Shown piece by piece: positions 10,835 to 22,849 of a stretch of DNA of 64,000 nucleotides. How positions within the stretch are numbered: the first letter of the stretch is position 1; the number at the start of each line of letters is the position of its first letter. A program made the position numbers and the translations under genes. This DNA is from Synaphobranchus kaupii (taxonomy: Eukaryota > Chordata > Actinopteri > Anguilliformes > Synaphobranchidae). The notes below the pieces were generated by a model that searched no databases, was not told where the DNA came from, and saw only the letters and a list, made by a program, of their open reading frames with translations. The stretch lies in assembly GCA_029718625.1 (NCBI GenBank), contig CM056376.1:115136173-115200172 (forward strand), given 5' to 3'.

Positions 10835-11432
10835 AGGTTGTATCAGCGATTTTGGGTGGAAACATAAATGATTTTTTTTTTCCTCACGATCCGCTAGCTG
10901 CCCGCCCCATAAGCAGGCAGTCAAAAAACCGCGTCTCTGTAGGCAGCCTATGCTCCGAGATCGTACACAAAAACAAATGGTACTACCAACCACTCAAAAC
11001 CAAAATAAACAGTATTCCAACCAATCACAATGATCGGCACAAACGCTAATACTCTTATCTCGCTGAAATCTTGACGGATTTACAAACGGTTTGGTTTTCT
11101 TACAAACGTTATTAACGTGGTTATAATTCTGGATGCTTGAACACTATTTTTTAAAACATAACATAATTATTCATAAGTATGTTTGTTTGGGATTTCGCTT
11201 CAGAAGTGACGTCACGTTTGTGCAGATCATTGTGATTGGTTGGAATACTGTTTATTTTGGTTTTGAGTAGTTGGTAGTACCATTGTTTTTGTGTACGATC
11301 TCGGAGCATAGGCTGCCTACAGAGACGCGGTTTTTTGACGGCCTGCTTATGGGGCGGGCAGCTAGCGATCGTGAGGAAAAATCAGATGAATGTGATCATT
11401 TATGTTTCCACCCAAAATCGCTGATACAACCT
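10835..11432. mobile_element. TTAA-flanked MITE with about 215-bp inverted repeats
   Basis: The ends are AGGTTGTATCAGCGATTTTG and its inverted complement, and the two arms match over roughly 215 bp each. TTAA occurs immediately outside both ends (10831-10834 and 11433-11436), the target site of piggyBac-type transposons. About 170 bp of unrelated sequence separates the arms. ORFs in the arms are coincidental and appear in both orientations. A piggyBac-like origin is inferred from TTAA only. Confidence 0.8.
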
Positions 11433-11436
11433 TTAA

Positions 11437-13330
11437 CTTATATGATCGCAAATGGCTAACATTAACAATGGAAGCATTGTTTATCAGCTAAAAATTAATA
11501 GCCTAACTTACTTAACATATAACGTTATGGAGTTGTTTTCAGTACAATGCAACAAAAATAATTATCTTAGTTAAATAGCTAATGTTAACTATATCTTCCA
11601 TTGCCATATGGCGCTAGGAAGCTTGCTAACTTACATTGGGTAAAAAAGAAACATAAAACTGGAAGAGCCTGACAAGTTATTTACCATAGAGAAGTAACAT
11701 TATATTGCATACCATCACACAAGCGATTCATTTTGTAATGGTGTTTCTAGCATTTAACGTTAGTTGCAAGGCTCAACATTCAAAAACTGGAGATAGCCTT
11801 GTGTAATGGTAATTTGCGTCTGCTAGCTAGCAAACACAGTAAATAACTGAAATTATCTGGAACATGGCCAGATTTAGCAACCTAACATTATAACCGGAAC
11901 ACAAGCATGGCATGCTGACTTTTAATACTTATAGCCTATGTGCTTGGTCAGCTAGCCAGCTCTGCACACTCTGGGAGTAAGGTTAACATTAGTTGAGCCA
12001 GTATGTTGCGTTTCTAAGTGCTAAATATTTCAAACAAATCCTTCTTTATCCCTATCCATGGTGGCCCCTTAGTGGTAGTCGTCAACGTCTCAATTAGGAG
12101 TATTATGTAGGCTATATACTGTATGTGACGATTCTGACAAATTTATACTGTTGCAAATTCCTGAATGGTACAGCCTCTTCTTCAATTCAAACTTTAAACC
12201 ATGGATATGCAGTGAATAGTTTTTGAGATATTGACACTTAAATGAGACTAGTAGAAACTATGTGAAAATTGCCTCTAGTGGGCCGAAGTTAATAGGGTTA
12301 AAGCTAAGTATAATTTTGAAAAGATTAGTTATCTAATTTGTTTGTTTGTAATTTTGTTCGTCATGATTCAATCTGTTTTATTGCCAATGTGATATGAAAT
12401 TTATAATGTTATTTGGTCTTATTCTGGTCTATTAGGGTGCTCTCGAGGCACATTTATGTATTTATTGGCAGTGATCTTCATTTATGTTTATTCAATGTTC
12501 AAGTGGATGTGTAACAAGTTATGATGATTAAAGTTTTTAAGTATTGGACACCTCCCGGAGAAAAAAACCCTGGGAATTAATAAAAAAAATGTTATTAATG
12601 TTTTAAGTGGTAAGTTTGGCTTGGTCAAAAGCTGGAAAAGACAGGAAATTCAAGCCAGCTCTCTACACTATCAGGGATTTCCAGTACTGTTTTTTAAATA
12701 TCTATAGCTACAGCTCTGTAGCTATGTTGGTCTACTGTATTGCAAACAACATGTACTGGGCAGATTGAATTAGGCTCTTTGAAAGAAGGTTTGAACCAAA
12801 CTCTTCAAAATAGTAAGTGACCTGCTGCATTAGGCTATAGAAGTCTCACTAGAATATGTTTAGACATAGCGGTTATAGATGCACATTTGTACATTAAAGG
12901 CATACTGAACTTTGTTAGAACATAATATTGTATAGCTACCTGGCCAGTCGTAATATTCACGCTCATCTTCATGACATGATCCAGTGGTCAGCAACTGGCC
13001 AACAGAGAATGACATTTTTTTCTCTCCATTCACTCCCATTGCATGGTGAAACAGGTCTTAAAAGCACACGTTTAGCACATAAACGAATGCAAACAACACG
13101 GATTATGCGGATATATGAAATCACAACATCCAGAACCGAATGTTTGAAACTTTTGAAACAACTTTTGATTGATTTGATTTTTTAAGAACCATTTTCTGAG
13201 AAAAATAACAACTGTTGCTAACTTGATTGGTTTATTTTATTAACATACACTTCAGGAAGTGGGTGGGAGTGTTTATACAGTTCTGTGGTGGGACCATTAC
13301 TGACACAAGAATGAAACAAGGAAGTTCCTT
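11437..13330. other. Intergenic, AT-rich
   Basis: No gene or structured element recognised. A segment at about 12700-12810 is partly repeated at 15893-15990, in direct orientation for GGCTCTTTGA-type sequence and inverted for the TAGCTATGTTGGTCTA piece. Confidence 0.5.
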
Positions 13331-13331
13331 A

Positions 13332-14150
13332 CTACATTACATTACAATCATTTATCAGACGCTTTTATCCAAAGCGACATACAATAAGTGCATACAGAAA
13401 TGTCATCGAAGTCACTACAGAACAGATAAGACAAAGCACATCCTTCACCATAATGTAGCAGCCTATCCCTAGCAATGAACGTTGAATGTAGTTCACAGTA
13501 AGCTGTGGGTAAATCAGCTGTACTACACTTCTATTTTAAATACTATTATAAACTAGTACCATGATGTCCTAGATTAGCAATATCAGTCAAGGTGGAGTCT
13601 GAAGAAGCGTGTCTTCAGGCCACGACGGAACGCAGGCAGGGTTAGAGTAGAACGTAGGAGACTGTGGAAAAGCTCCGCAGTCGGGATGAGCGAGAGCCGT
13701 TGACACGGAGGGGGGGGAAGTGCGAGTCGCCCTGCTGTAGAAGAGCGAAGTGGTCCGAGCAGGAACATAGTCTTGGATTTAGTCCTGCAGGTAGGCGGGG
13801 GCCTGTCCTATTGGCTGCAGTGTAGGCCAGGGTCAGAACTTTGAACCTGATCCTGGCTGCATCTGGCAGCCAGTGGAGAGACCTCAGCAGGGGGGTTACA
13901 TTGGCAAATTTCGGGAGGTTGAACACAAGCCGGGCAGCTGCATTCTGGATCAGTTGAAGAGGCAGAATGGCGCAGACTGCTAGGTTAGCGAGCAGGGAGT
14001 TGCAGTAGTCCAGGCGTGAGGTGACCATGGTCTGGACAAGAAGCTGGGTGGAGTAGGTGGTCAGGTATGGTCGAATCCTCCTGATGTTGTACAAGAGGAA
14101 CCTGCAGGGCCGTGCCGTCACCCTGATGTGCTTATAAGCTAATGACCGGA
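13332..14150 (-). mobile_element. L2/CR1-type LINE, 5'-truncated 3' end
   Basis: The minus strand encodes the C-terminal part of a non-LTR reverse transcriptase, with SRLDYCNSLLA, LQLIQNAAARLVFNLPK and TPLLRSLHWLP in order. This is the conserved block downstream of the catalytic RT domain in L2/CR1-group LINEs. The element ends at low coordinates with the shared tail GCGTCTGATAAATGATTG and a TAATG repeat. Only about 800 bp remains, so it is a dead 5'-truncated copy. The same family recurs at 58168-58740. Confidence 0.85.
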
Positions 14151-14199
14151 TCTTCTTCCAAACCTTTGTTTGGAAAAAAGAGTAAAATATCATGAATGG

Positions 14200-14520
14200 A
14201 GCTTGTTATCTTTTCAAACTTTTTTCTTTTCATTTTGATTTATACCATCATAGATTCTACTCTTAATTTGCTGATTAGAATCATCCATAGCCTATAGTGC
14301 TTATACTGGACATGTGGCCTAGGCTTATACCACCACGCACGAGAATCACTCATGTACACCTAAGTAGTATGAAATATATGAAAACATACACTGTTGACAG
14401 TATAGTCTATAAGATTTCAGTCATAGCATGACATGTAGGCCCAATTGTCCTGATGTCATACATAGTGGAGTTCAACGGGTAGAAATAAAAACAATAGGTA
14501 AATGTATACATTGAATAGCT
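14200..14520. other. Intergenic, nothing recognised
   Basis: AT-rich sequence between the LINE end and the LTR-like block. No feature seen. Confidence 0.45.
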
Positions 14521-15078
14521 TGTGTAGCACTTTTATTGTGGCACGTGAACAGCAAGAGGGAGTGCTAAGTGAGGCTGCTAGGGCTGACAGAATGCTGGGG
14601 GAGCTGGAGAGGGGCTTGAGAGGTGGCAGACAGACCGGTGACAACTGGCAGCGGGAGTGGAGGCAGGCAATGGCGGGTTGGGCAAGCAGGCTGGCGGGCT
14701 GGGAAACAAGACTGCAGATAGTTAAATCACAAGACAAAACGAGATACACAGGCCGAGTACAGAGCATAACAAAGCAAGACAAGAGTACGAACTGGCAACG
14801 CAACACACAGAGAAAGGAGAATATATAAACGGGAAAATGAGTAATTGGTGCTGAAGCGTGCGAATGTCTGCTGGAGTGCGTGAGCTGCTGAGGGAGCGTG
14901 GGGGAATGTGAATGGAGGGGCGAGTGATTGGCTGGGGGAAAATGAGAGGGGAAGTGGGGAAATGCGGAGGAAAACCACGCCCAGCCTGCACAACACAGAA
15001 GACAAACACGGAAATGTAAAAACATGACGAGAAACAAAAGGAAGGGGGAAAACACGGAGAACAAACGTAAAACAGACA
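14521..15078 (-). mobile_element. LTR-like segment (probable Ty3/gypsy LTR)
   Basis: Its composition and layout resemble the other solo LTRs in this window. It is pyrimidine-rich on the minus strand, with a minus-strand AATAAA (CACAATAAAAGTGC) close to the low-coordinate end and TG/CA at the likely ends. I could not confirm a target duplication, so the boundaries are approximate. It abuts the left arm of the foldback structure at 15073. Confidence 0.45.
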
Positions 15079-15399
15079 CTGTCGATCAATGAAATGAATC
15101 CATCTAATATTGGTCTGGTATGATATACCAGACAGTCAATCATAGCCTACTTTTACATATTTTTCTTTTTATGACAGCTCCTTGATAATTGTAAGTAGGC
15201 TAGGCAAATGAAAATAAGACCAATATTATTTTCAAAGAACATGCACTCATACTAATATCAATTTTTGTGATAGATGGGGATTATAAAAAATACAGCTATT
15301 GGCGGCGCTGGACATAAACTACATTTTTTCCCGAACAAAGTTGCACAGAAAAAAAAAAATTAAGTTAAACTTAATAATTAAACTCTGAATACGCGTATC

Positions 15400-15718
15400 T
15401 GTCAGGGTGCAGTATGGACTCAGGCGCAGACAGCAAGTAAAATAAACCGAAGTTCATTTTGGGTCAAAATCCAGGGATAAGGCGAAAGCGTAGTCAGAAA
15501 ACAGGCAGAGATCAAATACCAGGAAGTCAGGGCAAAAGTACAAAAAAACAATCCGAAAGACGAAGTCAAGAAACAGAATCAAAAAGTCAGGAAAACAGAA
15601 ATCAGGCACACAAGAAAACTAGCAGAACACGGGTCAGAAAAAGGCTTGTAGCGAAAGAGGGCAACTGTGACGAACTTGCAGCAAACAAGACAGAGTGGAA
15701 CTTAAATACACAGAACTG
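15400..15718 (-). mobile_element. LTR fragment inserted in left arm of the foldback element
   Basis: The sequence begins TGTCAGGGTGCAGTATGGAC and is purine-rich on the plus strand, like the other minus-strand LTRs here. Comparison with the uninterrupted right arm shows an insertion after ACGCGTAT and before CTTTTCATCA. Its length (about 320 bp) suggests an internally deleted solo LTR. Confidence 0.5.
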
Positions 15719-16852
15719 ACCTTTTCATCATATCTCCACCCCGCGTGCGTAATGCCGCGTATGTACCGGAAAGATGCTTAAAAGGATAAGTCAAAATGTC
15801 TGAATCACAAATGGCTTAAGCTAAGCAGAATTTCAGGAGTAAGTCCCATTTGCACGTGCTTATCTCAACTCTGAATCTGGCCCTAAGAGTATGAATTAGG
15901 CTCTTTGAGAGAATGTTTGAACCAATATGCCTAGCGATGAGTACATGTTTAAAATACAATAGACCAACATAGCTACAATTTGTAATATAAAAAAATTGTA
16001 ATATATTACATATTACTAGTTACTTTTTTTAAAAGTAAAGCGTTATAGTACTATATTACTTTACAATTAAGGTAATGCTTTATATTAATTTGCGTTACTC
16101 TGTCATAAAATCACTTAAATCAGTGTTGAATTATTCCCCTTTCAAAAGTATGATTATTAGGACCATTTAACCTTACATAGGCTATTCATTATAAAATGTT
16201 GTTGAAATATGTTGTAGATTGACAAAACAATTGAAAAATGTATCACCTTCCTAGCCAGTAGGCCTATAGCAACCGATAAAAGAAAAGAAAGATGACTTGA
16301 TCTGGCTCTGTATTGGTTTGTATTAGAAATACAAAAATTGTGGACATCTAGGGTCCACTGAAGAGTGCTGATAATAAAACTCACAAGACGTATACAAAAA
16401 AAAAACAAGTGATTCCGCAGGGTACAAACTGACCAGCTTCCAACGCCAAATCTTCAGCACAAAGGGCCAGATTCAGAGTTGAGAAGCACGCGCAAATGGG
16501 ACTTACTCCCGAAATTCTGCTTAGCTTAAGCTATTTGTGATTCAGACATTTTGACTTATCCGCTGTTTTAAGCATCTTTCCGGTACATACGCATCATTAC
16601 GCACGCGGGGTGGAAATTTGATGAAAAAGATGCGTGTCTGCAAGTATAAACTTTGCATAACTTTGTTCGGAAAAAATATAGTTCATGTCTAGCGCCGCAA
16701 ATAGATGATTATGAAAAATACAGCATCTTTTGCAAAAACGGATATTAGAATGAGTGCATGTTCTTTGAAAATAATACTTGTCTTAGTCAACTTTGCCTAG
16801 CCTACTTACAATTATCAAAGAGCTGTCCAAAAGAAAAATATGACTATGATTG

Positions 16853-17986
16853 TGTTAGGTGTCGGAGGGGGAAGGACCCAAACGCAGGCAGGAATACGAA
16901 AAACCAAAGTTTTAATATGGGCAAGGCAGCAATCCGTGGTATAACAGGCAGGGTCAAAAACCGGGGAGACAGGCAAAGAAAAAACACAGTCCAAAGAATG
17001 GTCAAGGAACAGGCAGGGGTCGTAACCGGGAAGGCACAGCAAAGGTACAAAAAAGCGGAATCCAAAAACAAGGTCGCGAGAACACAGGCAGGGGTCCAAA
17101 CCAGGGAGTCGAAGGAGGAACACAAAGAAAACAAAACAGACTGGATACAAAACAAAACAACAACAGGCAAAGAACTTGGGAAACAAAAACTAGAAAACAG
17201 ATATACAGAATAAACAAACAGCTCGGGCAGAATCTCTGAAAAAACAGGCACCACAGAAGCAAAGTATTTAGTACAAGGAACTCGCGAAGAAACACTGAAA
17301 TGACAAGGTATATATACACACAGAGGGAGACAGACATAATGGGAATCAGGTGTGTAGAAGCAGGGAGGGGAGATTGCTCACAGGTGAGAACAGTGAGGGT
17401 TAACAGGGACCAATAAAACAATGACAGGGGAAACGTAAGACACGGACTGGAATACACATAGACACAATGATAACAAACGGCCTGGAGTTAGCAGGTAAAC
17501 AAGTGCACAGCTCAGAGGGGAGGAACACGAAAGTGGACACATGTGTAGAGAATGCGAAATCACAGATAGATACAGGGATAGGATAACGAGGAGGGAAATG
17601 ACAGCTGCAGATAGAAACTCAAGATGAATTAGTAATTAGTAATGTTAGTAGTGAACTCTAGAACCCTAATGTTAGTAGGTTAGCTGGTTAGTATTATATA
17701 CATGTTAGTTTGTTAGCAGGTTAGTATTAAATCTAATCTAACAGTTAGTATGATTAGTACATTAGTATTATATACAAATATAAATAAAGCCAGAAGGAAG
17801 AAAACGAGATATATCAAATACAGAGGAAACCCGAATGTTCCCAAAATCACCCGAATAGTGCAATGACAAAGACAGGGAGTGGAATCTCAGAAAACATGGA
17901 ACGCGGACTGACAATCGCGAGGGAAAAGAAATCAGGAAAATAATAACAAATAAAGAATAAACAGACAGAATTACAGGATCCTAACA
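16853..17986 (-). mobile_element. Solo LTR, 1134 bp, with GATTG target duplication
   Basis: The termini are TG...CA: minus strand TGTTAGGATCC at one end and CACCTAACA at the other. The 5-bp GATTG flanks both sides (16848-16852 and 17987-17991), as expected for a Ty3/gypsy-type LTR insertion. It sits inside the right arm of the foldback element, so it is the younger insertion. ORFs in it are low-complexity artefacts. Confidence 0.85.
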
Positions 17987-18052
17987 GATTGACCGTCTGG
18001 TATATCATACCAGACCAATATTAGATGGATTAATTGATAGATAGTGTCTGGA

Positions 18053-19080
18053 TCATATTCGCTTTGACAGAGAGGCGATTTTTGTGAGCACAGCTTCTCC
18101 AAAATGATTAAGTTGAAAACGTCGCATATAGGCTATTGTGTTCAACCACCGTAGGCTACATTACTTTATTCGATAAATCGTTCAAAAAAAGATTAGATTT
18201 AAATTTTTTTATTTTTTATTTACTTGTTTACTTAATAATATTGCGTGGAACCACTGTCCAGCGATTATTTCTTTTGATTGTGCGATGGGTATATCAAAGT
18301 CAATATAGGAGCTATGATAATTTTATCAATGCGACGGATTAATACGTTCACTGCCTTCCCCATCACGCAAGAGCAACTACGATGCACAAAGGTAGGTTAT
18401 TAAAGGCAATGTCACTGACACGTTGAAATGTATACCCCCACATACGCCCTGTGCCACCCACATTTTGAGAAACGCACCCGCGTAGCGCAGGTTAGAATAC
18501 GGCGTATCTCATTCCGCGTTAAATCCGCACATGACTTAAATTGGCCAGCTCCGAATCCGGCCCTGAGAGCTATTTCACATGCAGCTACCTTCATCGTTTC
18601 ATAAAAAGTTTCTGCCAACCATGAAGGAAAGCATCTTTATATAACTGTCAAGGGAATGTGAGCTGTAAGGAAGGAACTGTAGGTAAGCTAATAAAAATAG
18701 AACATGACAAAATCTATCAAGTGGCACCCCCCCCACCCCTTGTAGCTGCAAAATCAAGCTGCTTGTTTTGTTGCAAGATGCATTCAGAACAGAACACTGG
18801 AGATAGATAAATGGTAACATCTTTCACTGGAAACTATTATCATTATGATGTAATTGACTGGTGTAGTTATGTATGATTCCCTGTCCCAGAACACCAAAAA
18901 AAAAAACTTTTTTAACATGGGGTATTGAGGTTGCAGAATATGCCACTAAATGATAAAATTAGATCATGTCATTCTCAAACTAGACTCCTCTGAGTGACTT
19001 AACATGTAGGCCTAATCATTCAAAGCTTGATAACCAGAGTGTGTTTTTCCACATTTGCCATCTGTCCTTATGATCTGATC
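18053..19080. other. Intergenic, nothing recognised
   Basis: AT-rich sequence. The piece near 18540-18570 (CCGAATCCGGCCCTGAGAG) resembles sequences at 15875 and 16465 in the foldback element and may be another terminus of the same family. Confidence 0.4.
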
Positions 19081-19082
19081 TG

Positions 19083-19084
19083 TG

Positions 19085-19172
<88 letters not shown>

Positions 19173-19185
19173 ATGTGTGTGTTTA
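19083..19185 (+). repeat. (TG)n microsatellite
   Basis: TG run of about 100 bp with one GCATG interruption near the end. ORFs across it are artefacts. Confidence 0.95.
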
Positions 19186-19199
19186 GTCATCACTACTTT

Positions 19200-19950
19200 G
19201 GAGGCATAATTGGTCATTTTAATCTGTCTGTTTTTTTTACTGTAACATCTATGCATAGCTTGGCAGACACTGCTCTGGAAAACAGGCTGGAATGTTTATT
19301 TAACTTTGGGAAATCCTCCATTAAGGAAAAGCACCAGAGGAACATGAAAAGACCACCATTAGCCTACAGTACCTTTTATTTTCCTACATTTCTTGGGCAA
19401 CTAAAATATATTTCCATATATGGAGCTGCAGCATATTGCCATTCTTGATTTACCATTTTTTGTGAAAATGGAAGACTGTTCTGGTCAAATTTTTAACATT
19501 TATCTATGCACACCAATGACATCATCACCTTACACTGGCTTATATACATTATAAGATGACTTATGTGTTACCAACTTTGTGTGTTGCTATTCTTTAATGT
19601 TGCATTCATTTCAGGGTAAAAGTAGTTTGAGTCCATTCTGTGTGTAACAGGAAGTGCAGGTGCTGCCTGTGGCAGCTGGGAGCTTTTGAGTCTCACAGCT
19701 TATTAAAAAGCCCTGTCACAGGAAGGCATTGTTTAAATAGGTTTGTGTTTCATATTTTACAAATATAAGAAACAGCCAGTGGAGACAGGAGAAGAAATGA
19801 GCTGTTCTTTATTTAAAAGGATTAAAAGGTAGCAGCAGCATGAAACCTGCAGAACTTTTTTTATCTAACCATTGGTCAAATGTACAAATTCCAACAGATA
19901 TTACAGATATTAATGTTCCCAGTACTGCATCTGATTCTGGTATTAATGTT
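19200..19950. other. Intergenic, nothing recognised
   Basis: No gene recognised. The last part (about 19890-19955) contains short direct repeats of a TATTAATGTTCCCAGTACTG unit into which the next LTR inserted. Confidence 0.45.
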
Positions 19951-19958
19951 CCCAGTAC

Positions 19959-20382
19959 TGTAATGAGGCAGTAAGAGTTGGACCCAATGTGCGAGAGATG
20001 AAGGAGGCAAGACAAGGAGTATAACTAATAAATAACTTTTACTGGGGAGGTAATACAAAAAGAAAGGTAGCCAGTAAGGGCAAAAACACGATACACTAAT
20101 AACAAATAAACTCAGGAACCATACACACAAGAAACAAAGACATAAACACGGTAGTACAAAAGGGAGCTTAAGAATGCAGGCAGGTAGCGAAACAAACAGC
20201 AAACATGAGGATCAAGCAATGAGACAAAGGAAACGGGAGGTACAGTAGATATACACAAGGGGTAACGAGGGAAATGGGAAACAGGTGAGACAGGAGAACA
20301 CGAGGTAAAACAATCAGCACATTAGACAGGGGAGTTTGTGGTGCGAGGCCGCCCTCTGGTGGTCACGGAAGGAATCGTGACA
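19959..20382 (-). mobile_element. Solo LTR, 424 bp, with AGTAC target duplication
   Basis: The minus strand begins TGTCACGATTCCTTCC and ends CTGCCTCATTACA. AGTAC occurs on both flanks (19954-19958 and 20383-20387). TGTCACG is also the start of the LTR attached to the Ty3/gypsy element at 54784-55372, so this is very likely a related Ty3/gypsy solo LTR. Confidence 0.85.
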
Positions 20383-20780
20383 AGTACTGCATGTGATACT
20401 GGTATTAATCACAAATTCTTTAGATTTACTAGATATTCAGCACCTGTGTTCTTTCCACACTCAGTTTCTTAACTGTAGGTGGTTCTGTTTGCTAGCAGTA
20501 GTTTCAGGCTGTGAAACAAACATAATCTCCTTAAAAAACAGAGTTTCAGGTTGATTATTGCAGTAAAGAAGGTCCACTGAATTATACTTGGTCCCTTTAA
20601 TGCATGGACTGGATGCATTAAGTTGGAATGTTTCAGCTTCAACAGAAGGGACAGATACTCAGGGTGCGTCCATTACTAAAAAAATGCTTCCTCCTTTCCT
20701 CCACTACCACGTCCTCTCCTTCATGCCCTGGAAACTGATTTCTGTGTTTTAATCTAATGTTGCTAATTACATATTAATTA

Positions 20781-21400
20781 GGTGTGGTTGTGAAACCACA
20801 CCTTTTGTTATTCACCATACTTATTATTATTCCGCCACTTTTTGAGAACCTATCTCCTTCTACACCATTCACACCATCAACACCATTCATACCTCATATT
20901 ATACCTTTATACAACCTCCAGGTTGCTATTACTTTTTACCTTTATACCGTATACACTTTTTCAGATAATTGACCTTTTATCGCCAAGAAAAATTGATGGG
21001 AGTCAATGGGCACATTTTCAAAACCGATGCAATGGAAAGTGGATGCTGAAACATATTACACTGCTTATGACATCACAATGCCTTCCTCTACAACACTGTT
21101 ATGACCTAACAATACTATCCCAGATGATTTGACATTACCTTTTTGTGCTTTCATCACAATTCATTACTTCTTTGTATCACTTCCAGGTTGTTTAGACTAC
21201 TTAATACAAAATACATCACCATATTGTAACACTTTCACCTTCTTTAGATGCCTTTATACCACATTACTGCTTCATACCATTTCCACCTTTTATTTACCAT
21301 CCTCCCACTATACCATATTACCCATCTTTCTATATCATTTCCAGATATTGAATACAGAATTTATACCACTGCGAAGCAACCACACCTACAATTTCTTTAG
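20781..21400. mobile_element. Dispersed repeat with palindromic GTGTGGTTGTGAAACCACAC end
   Basis: The left end contains GTGTGGTTGTGAAACCACAC, a near-perfect hairpin. CAACCACACC recurs inverted at about 21378-21387, suggesting the right end. A roughly 30-bp sequence containing TAATGTTGCTAATTACATAT is present left of it (about 20750) and, slightly changed, right of it (about 21470). No transposase is visible. Confidence 0.4.
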
Positions 21401-21725
21401 GAATTGTTAATCTAGTTACATATTGTTACATATTAATTCATGTTTTATACTACAACATGTTTACTTTGATCTAATGTTGCTGATTATATGTTAATTAGTG
21501 TCTCGACGGGAACCGCAATACAGGCTATGTTTACACTGTACATGCAACTAGGTTACTTGCACTTGTAACTAAAAAATATATTTTGCAGCTTTAAATGGGC
21601 TGACCATGTGGAAGATCTGTGATTGGCTTTGGGAATATTTGTGGGCTCGGCATCAGTCAAAATTATGATAGGGCAGCTTCATCAATAGTCGACGGCGATA
21701 TTGATGACGGTGAAGCAGATTCGCT

Positions 21726-21902
21726 GTCCCAATTTTCTTCACGGCTCCTTTCCTCCACTCCCCTCCTCCCCTCCCTCCACATACTTCCGGGTAGTAGAGG
21801 AGTGGTGGTGCCCCCACCACCACTATTCTCTACTACCCGGAAGTATGTGGAGGAAGGGAGGTGGGGAGTGAAGAATATTGGGACACACCCCCAATGTGCC
21901 CA
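21726..21902. repeat. Long hairpin (snapback) palindrome
   Basis: ACATACTTCCGGGTAGTAGA near 21779 is repeated inverted near 21829. The pairing extends outward to TGTCCCAATTTTCTTCAC and its complement near 21880. The centre is GGTGGTG...CACCACC. The structure is about 175 bp and looks like a snapback MITE. Confidence 0.75.
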
Positions 21903-22013
21903 GTACTGTGTGTTACTCGCAATAATGTGCCCAGTACTGTGTTACTGGAATTAATTGATATTGCACCCTGATGACTGTTTGTTAACTAAACCTTTGTACT
22001 TGTACCTACACAT

Positions 22014-22259
22014 CGACAGCCTCATAACAAAAGTGCCTAAGTCATTTTTTGGACATTTTGAGATTTTCTGCCTAAATCACTTGATTTATCATTCGTCAAC
22101 AGTGTAAAAATGCTCAAGTCACTGCAGGTCGCTGTGCACTTCCTGAACCACTCTAAGAAAGAGTTAATAAATACTCATTGACGTAGAATTGCAGCAGTTT
22201 TCTGCCTTTTTCTCAAAACTACAAAAAATGACTTAGGCACTTTTGTTATGAGGCTGTCG
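22014..22259. mobile_element. 246-bp MITE with ACAT flanks
   Basis: The termini are CGACAGCCTCATAACAAAAG and its exact inverted complement, extending to about 37 bp (AGTGCCTAAGTCATTTTTT). ACAT flanks both sides (22010-22013 and 22260-22263), a 4-bp target duplication. There is no coding capacity. The superfamily is not assigned. Confidence 0.75.
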
Positions 22260-22849
22260 ACATGCTGCTCTGTATAACTGTTATCCGTGTCTCATAAATG
22301 CCAAAATGCACCAATCCCCCCCCCCACACCTCACTCACACACACAATCAGTGTGGAGACATCAGCAGCATAGTGTGGGCGTGTCCTACAGGCCATGATTG
22401 ACACTGCTTCTGTACCCCTAATGTGAGCACAGTAGGCTACAACACTGACTTGTGAAACAGGTTTCAGTCAGCCAATGGCAGAGACTGGAGAAAAAACATT
22501 AACCAATCAGAGGCGCTGCAAAGCAACCACCGCTTCACACAAGGAGTGGTGGCAGCACTGAAATGTGGCATACTGCTTTATCTGCTATTAGCTAGATGGT
22601 TAAATATATTTTTTAATATTTAGAGATGTAAGTATTATCAGTTGTTTTTTAATCTTGTTATGTTTTAAAATGTGTACATAAAATTACATCTTAAAACATT
22701 AAAACAAGTATGGCGCTGAGTTAAAGGTCCTTTTTTCACATATTTTCACAGTTTATTGTTGCAGCCGCAGCTGTTAGCTTAGTAGCAGAGGAGCTGGCAG
22801 GTTGAGACTTTGCTATTGTAGGTTCTGTAAGGTGCAGCTGAGGAGCCCT

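Larger units (their letters stand above)
15073..18052. mobile_element. Large foldback (long inverted repeat) DNA element
   Basis: Left arm segments (15073-15400 and about 15715-15890) reappear inverted in the right arm (16445-16852 and 17987-18052). Examples are CCATCTAATATTGGTCTGG near 15098 with its complement near 18010, and CACCCCGCGTGCGTAATG near 15735 with its complement near 16600. The outer ends read CAGACACT and AGTGTCTG. CAG...CTG ends are typical of hAT elements, but 8-bp flanks do not match, so the family is open. Both arms are interrupted by LTR insertions. Loop sequence lies between about 15890 and 16445. Confidence 0.65.

Noticed and set aside
10801..11459. Two small ORFs as a gene pair
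   Set aside because: They are the same sequence read in the two inverted arms of a MITE.
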